Below are positions 36,070-47,240 of a DNA stretch of 64,000 nucleotides, piece after piece. The DNA is taken from positions 25,446,782 through 25,510,781 of the forward strand of contig NC_065535.1 of the NCBI RefSeq assembly GCF_932294415.1, in the 5' to 3' direction. The first letter of the stretch is position 1. Each line of letters begins with the position of its first letter. This DNA is from Quercus robur (Eukaryota > Streptophyta > Magnoliopsida > Fagales > Fagaceae). The notes beneath the pieces were generated by a model, which was given only the letters and a program-made list of their open reading frames with translations, was not told the origin of the DNA and searched no databases. The position numbers were made by a program, and so were the translations under genes.

Positions 36070-39000
36070 TGTTAAGGACATATTTTATGTAATTGGCTAA
36101 TCTTTTGACAAAATGCACTTTACTTGTAATTGGATATGTCACATCCCAAACCCAATATCCGGATTTGTGACCATGACCGGCATGTTAATATCAAGCCTAA
36201 ACCTGGTATTAACAAGAACCAACTAAACTTTTTCCAAAACTTTTACAAAAGCTTCCCTCTTTCTTAACATCTTTGTTTCTTTACTTAAAAGGTATAACTT
36301 TTCACTTGACATTCAAAGCATCTACACTGTACTCAAAGAATAGCATAATTCACCAGTTACTCAAATTCTAAATTTCACAAAATACATCTCTTAATACTTT
36401 AAGGTACACAACTTTCTTTAGATCCTAAAATACACAATACTACAAAGCTAAACATCAAATTTCCAATTTGGAATCCATACTTTTAAAACTAAAACCAACT
36501 CTTTCCAAAACTCGACTAAGACTCCCTCTGCTTCAAAATAAAACCTATTAACTGAAAAAGTGGAAGAGGTGAGCTACACAGCTAAGTAACAGTAAGATAC
36601 ACAAGAATTTAATAAGAATGCATGTAAATCAAATCATTTCATTTTATAAATATTCAGATAGGAGAACATCTTTTCATTCATAGTATTTTATACTATTCAT
36701 AATAATAACTTATACACTCTTCATCAGAAAAATAATTGTTCTCCTTTTTCTTATCAGAATAATATTACCAAAACCTTTCGGATTGAACTTCTTTCATTTC
36801 TTACAAAGTCACCAAATGTAATATTGATTGTTTAATATCATATACATATATATATATATATATATTCTCATTACAAAATAATAATTTTAACTTAAATCAG
36901 ATAATTGGTAATTTTGTCTTAAACTAGAAACATCTTAACGAATAAGAAGCTTTTCTTTATAAACTTCTTCTCGTAAAATATTATAACTTTCATAGTCATA
37001 AAACTTAACGTTTCATAAAAACAGATATCTGATAAATTTTTAACATAAACTTGTACTTTCATCATAAGCTTTATCTTTACAGAATACTAAAACTTTTTCA
37101 TCATATTCTTTATTTTTAAAGCACAACAAAATTTCAAAAACTTTTATCTTTAAAGAACAGCTTTTCTTTTCATCAAAAACTTCTTCTTTTCATGAGAGCT
37201 TTTAACTTTTCACAATACATTTAAATAAAATCATTCTCTCATGATTAATAACATAATATAGTTGTTTACAAATAACATATTGGTTTGTCCATATCTGATA
37301 AGTCTGTACTTATTTGAGAGGCTTCTAGCATCACTGTGTTACGCATCTAGCATTCCCCACAACACTAGGGATTCCCAGGATCACATCATAATACATATCT
37401 TCAACCATAGGGGTCAGTTGGCATCCTCCACAAGTTAGCTGTAACCAACAAGGGCGAGTACGGCAGAGCCAGTCCCACTTTTAATGGTCAATCAGATAAT
37501 ATTTTTCATGAAAAGACAGTAATTTAACCCCTACTGGTTGAGTTCAAATCACCAAAGGACATAACCCGAAAACATTTTATACTTATACATCATACTGAAA
37601 TTCATAGTTTACATAACATTTCATAATAAAAGCATTTCCATTATTTTCTTTAAACATCATGTTCATGAAATTAGTAATAGCATCAATATGCTTAAATTAT
37701 ACATAAGGTTTCAAAAGCTCACGAGCATATCTTTGTATGAAACATGATTATATGTTATATTTCTAATCAAAAACCTTTTAATGCATAATACACTTTAAAA
37801 TAATCTCATGACTTACCAAATGCTCATATAACTTATCCCTTACCTAAAAGCAGAGAAAGCAAGAGCCTAAAGTCAAAGGAGCTCAGACCTAGGCTGGTAA
37901 CACCTAAACCAAATATCAAAACTTAGTACTATCAATTATTTCTTATCATAAACTTACACATTTATCTCAAAACCTATATCTTAAAATCAAGAAAATCCTA
38001 ATCCCACCTCAACAAGGTTCCCACAAACACAAAATACATTCATCAAATAATATGATGTACTAAATCATAGAGAAACCAACATTCTCACACTAATCTGATA
38101 TCTTTAGAAAAGTCAACTTCATTTCAAAAGGTGCTTTAAGATTAGGGCAATAATGCATGCATATACATGAAATCCTCTAAGCATGGTTATGTAACCATAT
38201 ACATTCATATGGCGGCATATAACACGTTAAACAAGATAGCAACATGAAAAAGCAATAAAATGGTTTAGAACCACTCCTTTAGAGTACTAAACCTTGAATA
38301 AAGTTATACAAAATTAATATATGATCTAAACATACCAAAAGATAAGCATATTAATTTATAGCTCATAACATTCATCCCAACTTTAGAATTAAATTCTCAA
38401 AGTCAGAGTTATCATTTACTATTTACTGCTCATTTCAGCAATATATGCCTCATTTGTAAAATATAAATGGGCTATCTAATCACATCCAATCTTCATGCAA
38501 TTTTACAGAGAAACTCCTCTACATATCTAGTAAAGACCATATCAATTTCAGAGCCAAAGTATAAAGTCATGATTTATTAAAAATCATAAAAGACAACATG
38601 CTCAAATCTGTCCTGACAGAATTTCATGCAACTTAGAAATTAAATAATTATTTTTATATTAATCCAATGGCTGTGAGACCACTTCCATTAGAACCATACG
38701 TGTCTTAGAATTCATAAGAATTACTCCTAGCATCCTAATTCACTGTATACAATTTAATACATAATTTATCATGCGTGAACACAGAATCTGTCACAGAGGC
38801 AGCTTTGAAACATTTTCTTGTAAAATCATAAAATGATTGCAAATAGTCTTATTATCATATGGGGATTTTTATACACTCATTAGATATGTTAAAAAACACT
38901 TACATATAGTCATTTAACCATTTATAACAAAATTAAATACAACAAAAATCTCAACAGTAACATCAAAAGTACTCATCCTAACTTTTTCTTACTTCCTTAA

Positions 39001-40749
39001 TCATATATAATCATTAATTAGTAAAAACCCTAATCTACCTTCAACAAATCACCAATACAGTTTCAAAACTTCTTAAAACAGCATATATATATATATATAT
39101 ATATATAAACTTACAAGTTCATAATTTCCTAATTTCACAAACCATAAATTTCAACTTTTAACAATCATATTAGAGAACATAGAAGTGAAACTAAAACAAA
39201 TCATTCCACCATTAAAATACCCATAATAATATGAGGTTTTTATTTACTTACCCACAAATTTTGAAACTGCAATCTTAGGGCTAATCCTTTAATTTCTTTC
39301 TTAGAATGAGATATATGATTTCAGTGAGAGTGAGAGAGAGAGAGAGAGAGCTGTTGGTAAGAAAGTGAGAGAGAAGTGCTGCTGATAAGAACAACGAAAG
39401 AAGAATAGGAGCTGAACCTTCTGGTGCAGCCAAGAAAAGATAAGGGAGAAATGGATTTTGGGTGGGGCACGTGTAATGCTAAGGGAAAAGGGTTGATGGG
39501 TCACCCTTTAAACTTTTTCAAAATTACTTTCCACCCCCCCTTATAAGCTTATATTCTATAAAGACCCAAATTATAAAATAACTTGGCATATAAACTCTTA
39601 CCTTAAACACTTGATTAAACACCAACAACTATATATCCAATAATTCAACCACTTAATATAATTTTGTACATACTTAGTATATATTATAATACAAATAGCC
39701 ATTAATTATTCATAATCTTGACAATTCTTATTCAAAGGCATTATAAAATAATATTTTTATTAAATACTCTTCTATTAATTATAGAAAGGAAATGGCTTAA
39801 AAATAATAATTAACTACTCAAACATATAATTTAACTATAAAGTTGGGTCGGGGTGTTACAGGGTAGATCTAGGATGGGTTTAAGACTTCAAGAAACACGT
39901 TGTTCAAGTCAAGTGTTAAAGCCATGAAGATCTTACCAAGAAACAAGTGAAGAAGAGTTGTTCATTAAAACTCGATAGCAATCTCGACAAAAAGACTTCT
40001 ATCGAGATTTAATGTTGAAGCTCGACAGAAGCTCGACACAAGCTATATCTGTCGAGAATTATGAAATCAGAAATTCCAGATCTGATTTTCAGCCAATGCT
40101 TATGTATTTGTGTAGGGTTTCTTTTCTCACAACCATAGACATATATAAGGATTTTTTTAAAGGCCGTCACGCATGCATTGTATGACCAGAGGCAGAAATT
40201 GCTCTAATTCATCATTCTCTCTGAAGAAGTTATTGCGTCTTTATGCCAAGGGTTTTGTAATCAAGGAGCTTCATGATCTTCATTGTTGATGAAGTGAAAA
40301 ATTTTGCAGCCAATATCTTCTTCAAGTTGGTGGAGTTAGTCACATATTGGGATCCGTGCATCATTGGTTAGTCATGTACTGGGATTTGTGCATTGAACAG
40401 AGAGATTACCGCTACAATACAAGTCCAATTAAGTATTGGGGTAAGGGTTCAACTATAGGTTAGTATTTCGGGATATGCCAAAGGGTTTGGTAAGATTCCT
40501 TATACTTGTAACCGCTTTTGATTGATAATAGTGGATTCTTAGAAGTGGTGACCTTAAATTCACCTGGTGAGGTTTTGCCTCGGTGGTTTTCCCCATTCAT
40601 AAACAAATCACTTATATCAAATTTATTTTCCACTGCATTTAGTTATTTGGTGATTTGTTTGTGCTACCACGTCATTGCATGTAATTTACTAATTAATTAA
40701 CTTGGGTAATTAATTAATTTACAAGGGGTCAATTCATTTTGCCCTGTCA
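36070..40749 (+). repeat. 3' LTR, interrupted
   Basis: Begins TGTTAAGGACATATTTT (36070) and resumes after the nested insertion at 39866 (GATCTAGGATGGG), ending GCCCTGTCA at 40749. Without the insert and one TSD copy it is 951 bp, against 945 for the 5' LTR. Confidence 0.9.
36137..39860 (-). mobile_element. 3.7-kb Gypsy-like solo LTR nested in the 3' LTR
   Basis: Starts TGTCACATCCCAAACCC and ends GGGTCGGGGTGTTACA. Flanks GGATA (36132-36136) and GGGTA (39861-39865) differ at one base and are the expected 5-bp TSD. The uninterrupted LTR copy at 29587 confirms the empty site. No coding sequence and no second LTR, so a solo LTR of 3724 bp, in the size range of large chromovirus LTRs. On the minus strand it begins TGTAACACCCCGACC, and the CT-rich 39300-39450 stretch would lie near the start of transcription, so I orient it minus. 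(AT)n tracts lie at about 36848-36865 and 39083-39107. The minus frame at 39301-39504 is low-complexity. Confidence 0.8.
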
Positions 40750-40994
40750 AATTCAACTATCAATTAAGATGAGATTCTCTATTCTCTATGATTAGTGGTG
40801 AAAGGATGCCCAACTGATGTTAGACTACTCATTGCCATTTATGAGAGAAGCACTAACAAGAACTTCATCAGAAGTAAGTACTCTTTTGTTCATTATTAAT
40901 TGAAATCAAACAACCATGCCTCATTCTTTTGAACTCATAACACCGACAGCAATAATAATTTATAATAACAAAGATAGGGTTGGGAATAAACTAA

Positions 40995-41369
40995 GGGTAC
41001 GTTTGGTACACTGAATGTAGATTACATTAGGAATAGTAATCTTTATTACTGGGAATAGAAGACATTATAATGGAATAACTATTAATATTCATAAGTTTGG
41101 TTGTTACATATGGAAAGCCTGTAAAAGATGATGTATAAGGAAACTTTATATTTTTGGAAATATATTAATTTTAAAACCTGTTATATATACTAAGGAATAG
41201 CTATTACATCCATTTTAAAGAGGAATAGCTATTCTTCAATTTAAAGAATAGTTATTCCAATGTAATAACTAATCCATGTAATAAAAATATGCAACCAAAT
41301 GACCGAATTGCTATTACACATGAATAACTATTCCATTACAGGAGCTATTACAGCATACCAAACGTACCC
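40995..41369 (+). mobile_element. MITE, GGGTACGTTTGGTA ends (copy 1)
   Basis: 375 bp. Inverted ends GGGTACGTTTGGTACACTG and, as complement, GGGTACGTTTGGTATGCTG; flanked by TAA on both sides (40992-40994, 41370-41372), consistent with PIF/Harbinger. Internally rich in GGAATAGCTATTCC-type self-complementary text. Confidence 0.8.
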
Positions 41370-41530
41370 TAAACTAAGAAAATTAAACTAAAACATAATA
41401 ATGTATTCGTAAATAAACTTATGAACATGATGCTTGATTTAAATATATATAATATAATATTTTTATATTTATATTTGTCTAAAACTTTACTGATATAGAC
41501 TTGAAATTGGATTACATAAGTTTGTAAATA

Positions 41531-42020
41531 GGGGCACATTCGGTAGACTGTAATAAGCACTGTAATGTAATAGTTATTCCTATGGTTTAGCTATTCAATA
41601 GTTTGGTTAAATTTTTATTACATGGAATAGTCATTCCTTATAAATAGCTATTCTTTAAAATGAGGAATAGCTATTCCTCTCTAAAAGGGTTGTAATAGCT
41701 ATTCCTTAGTAGATGTAATAATTTCTAATATTAATATATTTCCAAATAAATAAATTTTTCATATCCACCTAACAATTATGGAAATAAAAAATCATCAAAA
41801 AATAACTCATCTCTCTAAAATTTAAAATATATTATTTTCTAGGAAATATATTTGTATGAATGAGATATTTCCTAAAATAGATCATAAGTTTTATTCTAAT
41901 GTTACAACTCACAACCAAACTAATAAATAGGTCTAGTTATTCCATTACAACACCTTTTATTCCTAGTAATAAAGATTATCATTCCTGTTGTAATCCACAT
42001 TCAGTGTACCAAACGTACCC
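41531..42020 (-). mobile_element. MITE of the same family, opposite orientation (copy 2)
   Basis: About 490 bp. Its right end is the complement of copy 1's left end (GGTACACTGAATGTRGATTACA); its left end (GGGGCACATTCGGTAGACTG) is diverged. A clear TSD is not visible (ATA / TAG). With copy 1 it makes a large inverted repeat around a 160-bp spacer. Confidence 0.7.
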
Positions 42021-44003
42021 TAGATTCCGATAATATCAAATTATTATTTATAGTTTATTAATAATATAAATGATCTATTAGTAATAAAAATTTATAAATT
42101 TTTGAATGGGTAAAAAAAAAAAAGTTAGAAACACCCTAAATAGACTTTAAACAAAAATATACATAACTATGAAATCATCGTATGACATGACAGAAAATAT
42201 TCATGATTATACAATAAATAAAGAAGACAAATGATATACATGAATGACTTGAATCATAATCATGTTGAGTGTCACTATAATAATTGTCACCACATATTTC
42301 ATTACATTATACTCTCTTAACTTCATACAACTAGCTAGGAGAGAGGGTTGGAAACTCAAAAATGTGTGAGAAGCCGAAAACATTTCAGATACAACTTTAT
42401 CTTCAGGGAAGCTAATTGAGAGGATATATATTCAATAAGCATGCAATAGAAATAGCAAGATTTAGGATTGAAAACGAAACGCGGCTTATCAGTAAAGCAA
42501 AAGCAGGAAGAAAAAAAAAAAAGTAGAAAAGACATAAATTGAAGCCATCTATCCCTACAAAAGCTCAAAAAGGTCAATTGAGAAAAGGCGTGATCACTCA
42601 CTGATCACAGGTCTATTGTGTGTATGTATGACATGGTTTGCCTCCCTGTATTTTCCTTATTTACCACAATGGTGAATGGTGAATGGTTCACAATTTCCAT
42701 CAATCTGCATGTCCCTTGTTTGTGCTGGCATCTTGTACAGCATATGGGGCCCCTTGATTCACACTTATGTGAATTTGAGTACATCACACTTGGCCCGCAT
42801 TTGCAATTTGTCCTCCAACTCCCAATAGTTAATTAACTTCACTCGGCATTTTGGCAAATTCGTTTGTTCCTACATTTATGAACTACCAACCCCACACCCA
42901 CTTGCCACTTCTCTCTTTCTTCTTTGAGAATTCAAGCAAAAGAAAAAAGTGAAAGGAGGAAGAGATTGAAGGCTAAAAGACCACAATTTTTTTTCTTTGA
43001 TCACCCCCTTTTTTTTTTGTGCAATACAAATAAGATGCATAATTTTAAAAACTGAATTGAACCGGCCAGTCTGAAAAAAATTCTCAAAACCAGTGAAAAT
43101 TTGTAACCAAAAGCAAATCTGGTTTTGCCCCCTATCCGATTTTTAAGACCATGATAAGATGTTATCATGTTATATTAAAATTAACACAATTTGTCACTAT
43201 TATCACACAAAATATGAATATATAAAAGAAAGGCAATTAGGGTATTTTATATTCCTCTCCCCCTCTTTTGTCAAAAGGTCCGAACATGTATACGTTGGCT
43301 TCACCGTATACATGATGTGACCATCCATGCAAATCCTATAACAAGAGACACCAAATCGGCCACCACAGAATCCGACAAGGTTAGCAATTAATAATGAATT
43401 TTGGGGTATTCCATGTTCTATTGTAACTAACCTTGGGTTGCCTGAGTTATTACTTGTTACTTTCTCTTTTAGTAGAGAAGAGAAGAGAAGAGAAGAGATA
43501 CATGACATTATGTTATCGAATGCCCTATATAATGAGGGCCCTAATCAATATATATAGGCATAAAGCAAAGGGACACATTTTCACGTTGTTGGACTTACCT
43601 AAACACCTGAAGTTCACAAGTCGGCCATTAATTTCGATATGGGCCTACACACCCTCCTAATCGCAATACACGATTCCTCCTTTTCTTCAATAATAGTATA
43701 TATCTTTGCGCTACTTCCATTTTTCTATCTTCGAACACCCTTTTTGCCCTTTTTGTTTCATCGCACCTTTATGACTCAGAACACACATCCTAAAGACCCG
43801 TTCAAGGGCCTCTCAAAAAGGCTTACCTAGTCTCCAATTGAATGAACTAACTACTTGTAGTGTATTCAATTCTATACTAGCCACATGACCCTGCATTTAC
43901 TTCCACATGTTTCCACATCTCCTCATTGTCTGCAATTATTATATCTATGCTTCTTATCCTTCATATACAAGCCAGCCACAGCACTATCAACGTACCGGAT
44001 TTT
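42021..44003. other. Intergenic, upstream of the IDA-like gene
   Basis: No gene recognised. A GAGAA(GA)n purine tract lies near 43473-43497. The last few hundred bases should hold the IDA-like promoter, but no specific binding site can be named with confidence. Confidence 0.5.
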
Positions 44004-44017
44004 CTATTTATATAATT
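44004..44017 (+). promoter_or_regulatory. Candidate TATA box of the IDA-like gene
   Basis: CTATTTATATAATT about 155 bp upstream of the ATG, giving a 5' UTR of about 120-130 nt if used. No introns are implied. Confidence 0.5.
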
Positions 44018-44169
44018 AAGCATACAATCTTTTTTGTAGTTTGTACCAAACATTACATTACATCTCCTCCTAGAACTTATTATATGCTAAACAAACCCCA
44101 CCTCACCTTCCCCTTTTCCCTTCTTGTTTAGCTTGTTCTTACTTCTTCATATATTAGCTACTTTGTGTT

Positions 44170-44400
44170 ATGGGTAAAAGACATCTACGTCTAGCGTTAT
44201 GGTTGCTCTTGATGCTCACAATTATGGTTAGCCAGACTCATGAAGCAAGTCATAGTCAATTTTTCAAGATTAATCCCAAGTCTCAGAACTCACCTCATAA
44301 TGTTTTTGGGTACTTGCCAAGAGGAAACCCAATCCCACCTTCTGGTCCTTCAAAGCAGCACAACGACATTGGGTTACAAAGCTCTCAGCAATCACCATGA
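44170..44400 (+). CDS. IDL: IDA-like (IDL) secreted peptide precursor
   Basis: A 76-residue, single-exon precursor of the INFLORESCENCE DEFICIENT IN ABSCISSION family, ligands of the HAESA/HSL receptor kinases that trigger organ abscission and cell separation. The ATG at 44170 gives a hydrophobic signal peptide (residues 1 to about 26, core LALWLLLMLTIMV), a variable polar middle, and the family's extended PIP motif near the C-terminus: FGYLPRG followed by PIPPSGPSKQHN (residues about 55-66), then a 10-residue tail. Length and layout match IDL precursors (about 75-100 residues). Odd point: the usual Arg-His-Asn end of the 12-mer reads Gln-His-Asn (CAG, one G-to-A step from CGG). Gly at position 6 is common in IDL members. 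The gene stands alone among transposons. Expression cannot be judged. Confidence 0.9.
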   Translation: MGKRHLRLALWLLLMLTIMVSQTHEASHSQFFKINPKSQNSPHNVFGYLPRGNPIPPSGPSKQHNDIGLQSSQQSP

Positions 44401-45806
44401 AATAACTTAGCCTTCTACAGATAAATTGATATATCCTTTATATCTTCTATTCATAAAGCTCAAATTGACTGGTAATGATTTCTTCTGTTCTTTAGCTTCA
44501 TATATTGCACAAAGCTCTTACGTTTGTGGTGAGGTGGTTGGAAATAGTTTTGCCTCCAATTTTTTTTTGAAGAGGCTGATTCTGGATTCGAACCCACAAA
44601 CTATCAATTTTAGTTTTGTCATATATATATTTTAAGGTGCTGTGATATCTATGTGGCGCTTTCTTCATGGTCCTTCACATGGCCTAGAATTCTTGAAGGA
44701 GGAGACAGAGAAAGAGAATTATGCAACATTAAAATTCAAAATGTTGAGGTCTATAAATCCAAACTTCTTTTGCGTGAATGAATTCTGCGTTTCTTTCTTA
44801 TCAATGAGCACTTGATTCTTAATGTTATTAAAATCATTGATTACATATTTCTATGTTGTATGATTAAAATCAATGAATGTATGCAAACCTAGAAATAATT
44901 GATCTATTCTCATAAATTTTGTAGAGATGGTGTGTGAGTGTGACTTCATTTCCTATCTTTTTTCTTTCTTTTTTGATGGAAAAGGTAGAAACTTCATTTC
45001 CTATCTTTGATATGACGTGAAGATGATGTTATTAATAATTTTTGTACAGAAAGCTACACACATATTTTACCCCCTGCCTCCCCCAAACTTTAACTTTATT
45101 GCTTTTAAGTTCTAACTCTAAAAAACGCGTAACCACGTCCTTATACTCCAAAAGGACAAATTACAATGGAGATTCTCATGGAGTTCAGTGAAGAAATTAG
45201 ATAAGTTAATAAGGTGTAAATTACAATAGTGTTTTCAAACGTTTAGGGTTTAAACATTTCCTCCCTTAAATAAATACTTTTATTAAATAAATTACGAGAA
45301 GAAAACTCTAAAGTATTATAACATTCAATTCAAACAAATAAGTCAATAAATAATATAAATATAAATATATAATTTTTTTCCTTAAATCTTAATACAACCC
45401 AAAAAAAAAAAAAAAAAAGGAACTCAACTTAAACATTTAGTTTTGTAACAATTTTTTTCTCGAAAAAAAAAAAGTTTGGTAATAATTTTTTATTTATTTA
45501 TCTCCACAATTGTAAGAATAGATCTCCGATTGTTTCTAAATGACCCTTTTCCTCTTCCATCGTTTTCCTCCTTTTCTAATTTGTCCCAATGGCAAGAAAA
45601 GTTGGATTGTAAAAAAATCACAACAGGGGTTTTGGGTGTAGTGGATTTGTTGTTTGTTTTGGGGACCAGCTTCTTGAAAAATCTTTTTCTTTTCCTCTCT
45701 ATTTACTTTGCCCATATGTTTTGAAAATTGCCAGGAGCCCAAATATTTTAAACATAGTTATCATAATTGATCCAGAAAAATATTTTTAAGTAGGTATTGT
45801 TACACA

Positions 45807-45837
<31 letters not shown>

Positions 45838-46587
45838 TCTTCCATTATTAATATATAATCCAAAAATTACAAAATTTAGTGGGTACGTACAATTGCACCT
45901 ATGGAGCATAACATTGTTTTACCATTATCATAATCACTTACATATATATCTTCCATTATTAATATATAATCCAAAATTTACAAAATTTAGTGGGTACGTA
46001 CAATTGCACCTGTGGAGCATAACGTTGTTTTACCATTATCAAGTGTAATATATCACTTACATATTTCAAAATATTTGAACTATTTTGGCTCTTTTGATGT
46101 GGGGTTGGGGTCTCCTTGTTTTGTTTCTATTATTAGAGTAGTTTTGTTTCTTCCTTAATAAAATTTCCAAATCCCCCTCAAAAAAAAAAAAAAAAATTTC
46201 CAAAAATCGTGGTATTAGAATCCTCCCTACTCTAATCTTTAAAGATTTGCATTGCGCTATCGTGCTCTAAACCACATGTCATTAATTATCAAGTTGACTT
46301 TAATAACATTTCATCATGATTGAGAACTCACTAATCACATCTACGTGATATCACAAAAAGGACACTAAAATCTGAAAGTTACATGGCATTGCCAAGTTGG
46401 TTATGAAATTTTTTGTTACAACCCAAGGACACACTAACCACATTTGTGCAATACCCCATGATTGACTAGTCATAAGTAGAAAATGAAAAACTTTAATGGA
46501 TACCCTAAGAATATTGATAGAGGGAATATTTTTAAAAATTTTTTATAAGAAAAGAAAAAAGTAATTATTTTTTTATGGCTTTTTATA
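44401..46587. other. Intergenic, no gene seen
   Basis: AT-rich with homopolymer runs. A box-B-like GGATTCGAACCC (44582-44593) is discussed under rejected items. It contains the tandem duplication at 45831-46052. Confidence 0.5.
45831..46052. repeat. 111-bp tandem duplication
   Basis: Two adjacent copies of a 111-bp unit (TCCATTATTAATATATAATC ... GTGGGTACGTACAATTGCACC ... GTTTTACCATTATC), the second starting near 45942, with about three substitutions. The (TA)n tract to the left may have seeded it. Confidence 0.85.
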
Positions 46588-46595
46588 TTTCCCAT

Positions 46596-47232
46596 CAGGG
46601 ACGGAGCCAAAACTTTGAGTTAGAGGGGGCCGCTTTACTGTGAGCTGTGTGCAGCGATTTCAATCTCTGACTCTGCTACTTAACTGTTGAGATTTTTTTT
46701 TTTTTTTTCTACATGTGTAAGAACAAAATTAATTTTGTTTAGAATTTTTTAAAGGGCAGAGTTATTTATTTTAGATAAAATTAGTTAATTGAGCTTAATT
46801 TTTTTTTTTTTTAGTTTTATTGGTAATTTTTGTTGTTGAGCTTTTTTTTTTCTTCTTGTATATTTTGTTTTAGATTTTAGATCTATAAATTTTTTATGGT
46901 CACTAAAATGAGGAAAATGCTAGAGCAACAAGTTTTTTTATAAATTACTAATGTGATAAGTGGTTATTGATAAGTAAAAAATATGATGTGAGTAGTGGGC
47001 CCATAGGCAAACCAATAAGAATTTGTTACCAAAACAGTTTGTAAAAATGTTATAAAAAAGTTTATGAGTATAGCATTATTCTTAAAAGAATCAATGATAT
47101 TGTTAAAAGAAAACAAAATGTAATTTTATAGAACAAAATTACTAAAATGAGTACGCATATATATATAATAATTTTTTTTTTTAAATTAGGGGGGGCCATT
47201 GCCCCCCTAGTCCAATAGTGGTTCTGTCCATG
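46596..47232. mobile_element. hAT-type element, CAGGGACGGAGC ends (copy 1)
   Basis: 637 bp; left end CAGGGACGGAGCCA, right-end complement CATGGACAGAACCA. Perfect 8-bp TSD TTTCCCAT (46588-46595, 47233-47240). Near the right end the G/C block AGGGGGGGCCATTGCCCCCC is self-complementary. Non-coding; second copy at 49508. Confidence 0.85.
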
Positions 47233-47240
47233 TTTCCCAT

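Larger units (their letters stand above)
29525..40749 (+). mobile_element. Pol-less LTR element with gag and a second ORF, nested solo LTR
   Basis: An 11.2-kb LTR element flanked by perfect AATTC duplications (29520-29524, 40750-40754). 5' LTR 29525-30469; primer site 30472-30483; gag-like frame 30541-32404; non-coding internal DNA; second ORF about 34336-35510; polypurine tract 36058-36068; 3' LTR 36070-40749, itself interrupted by a 3.7-kb insertion. The internal region (5.6 kb without the nested insert) contains no protease, integrase, RT or RNase H text that I can find, so it is non-autonomous, comparable to LARD-type elements but with two ORFs. Partial LTR alignment gives roughly 7% difference (about 21 of the first 300 sites), so it is older than the copia element at 18005. 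Confidence 0.88.

Noticed and set aside
36137..39860. Considered as a CACTA or other DNA transposon
   Set aside because: TG...CA ends, 5-bp duplication and lack of subterminal repeats fit a solo LTR better.
44582..44593. GGATTCGAACCC, a tRNA/SINE box-B-like sequence (minus strand)
   Set aside because: No acceptor stem, D arm or anticodon arm could be folded around it and no box A at the right distance; at most a SINE scrap.
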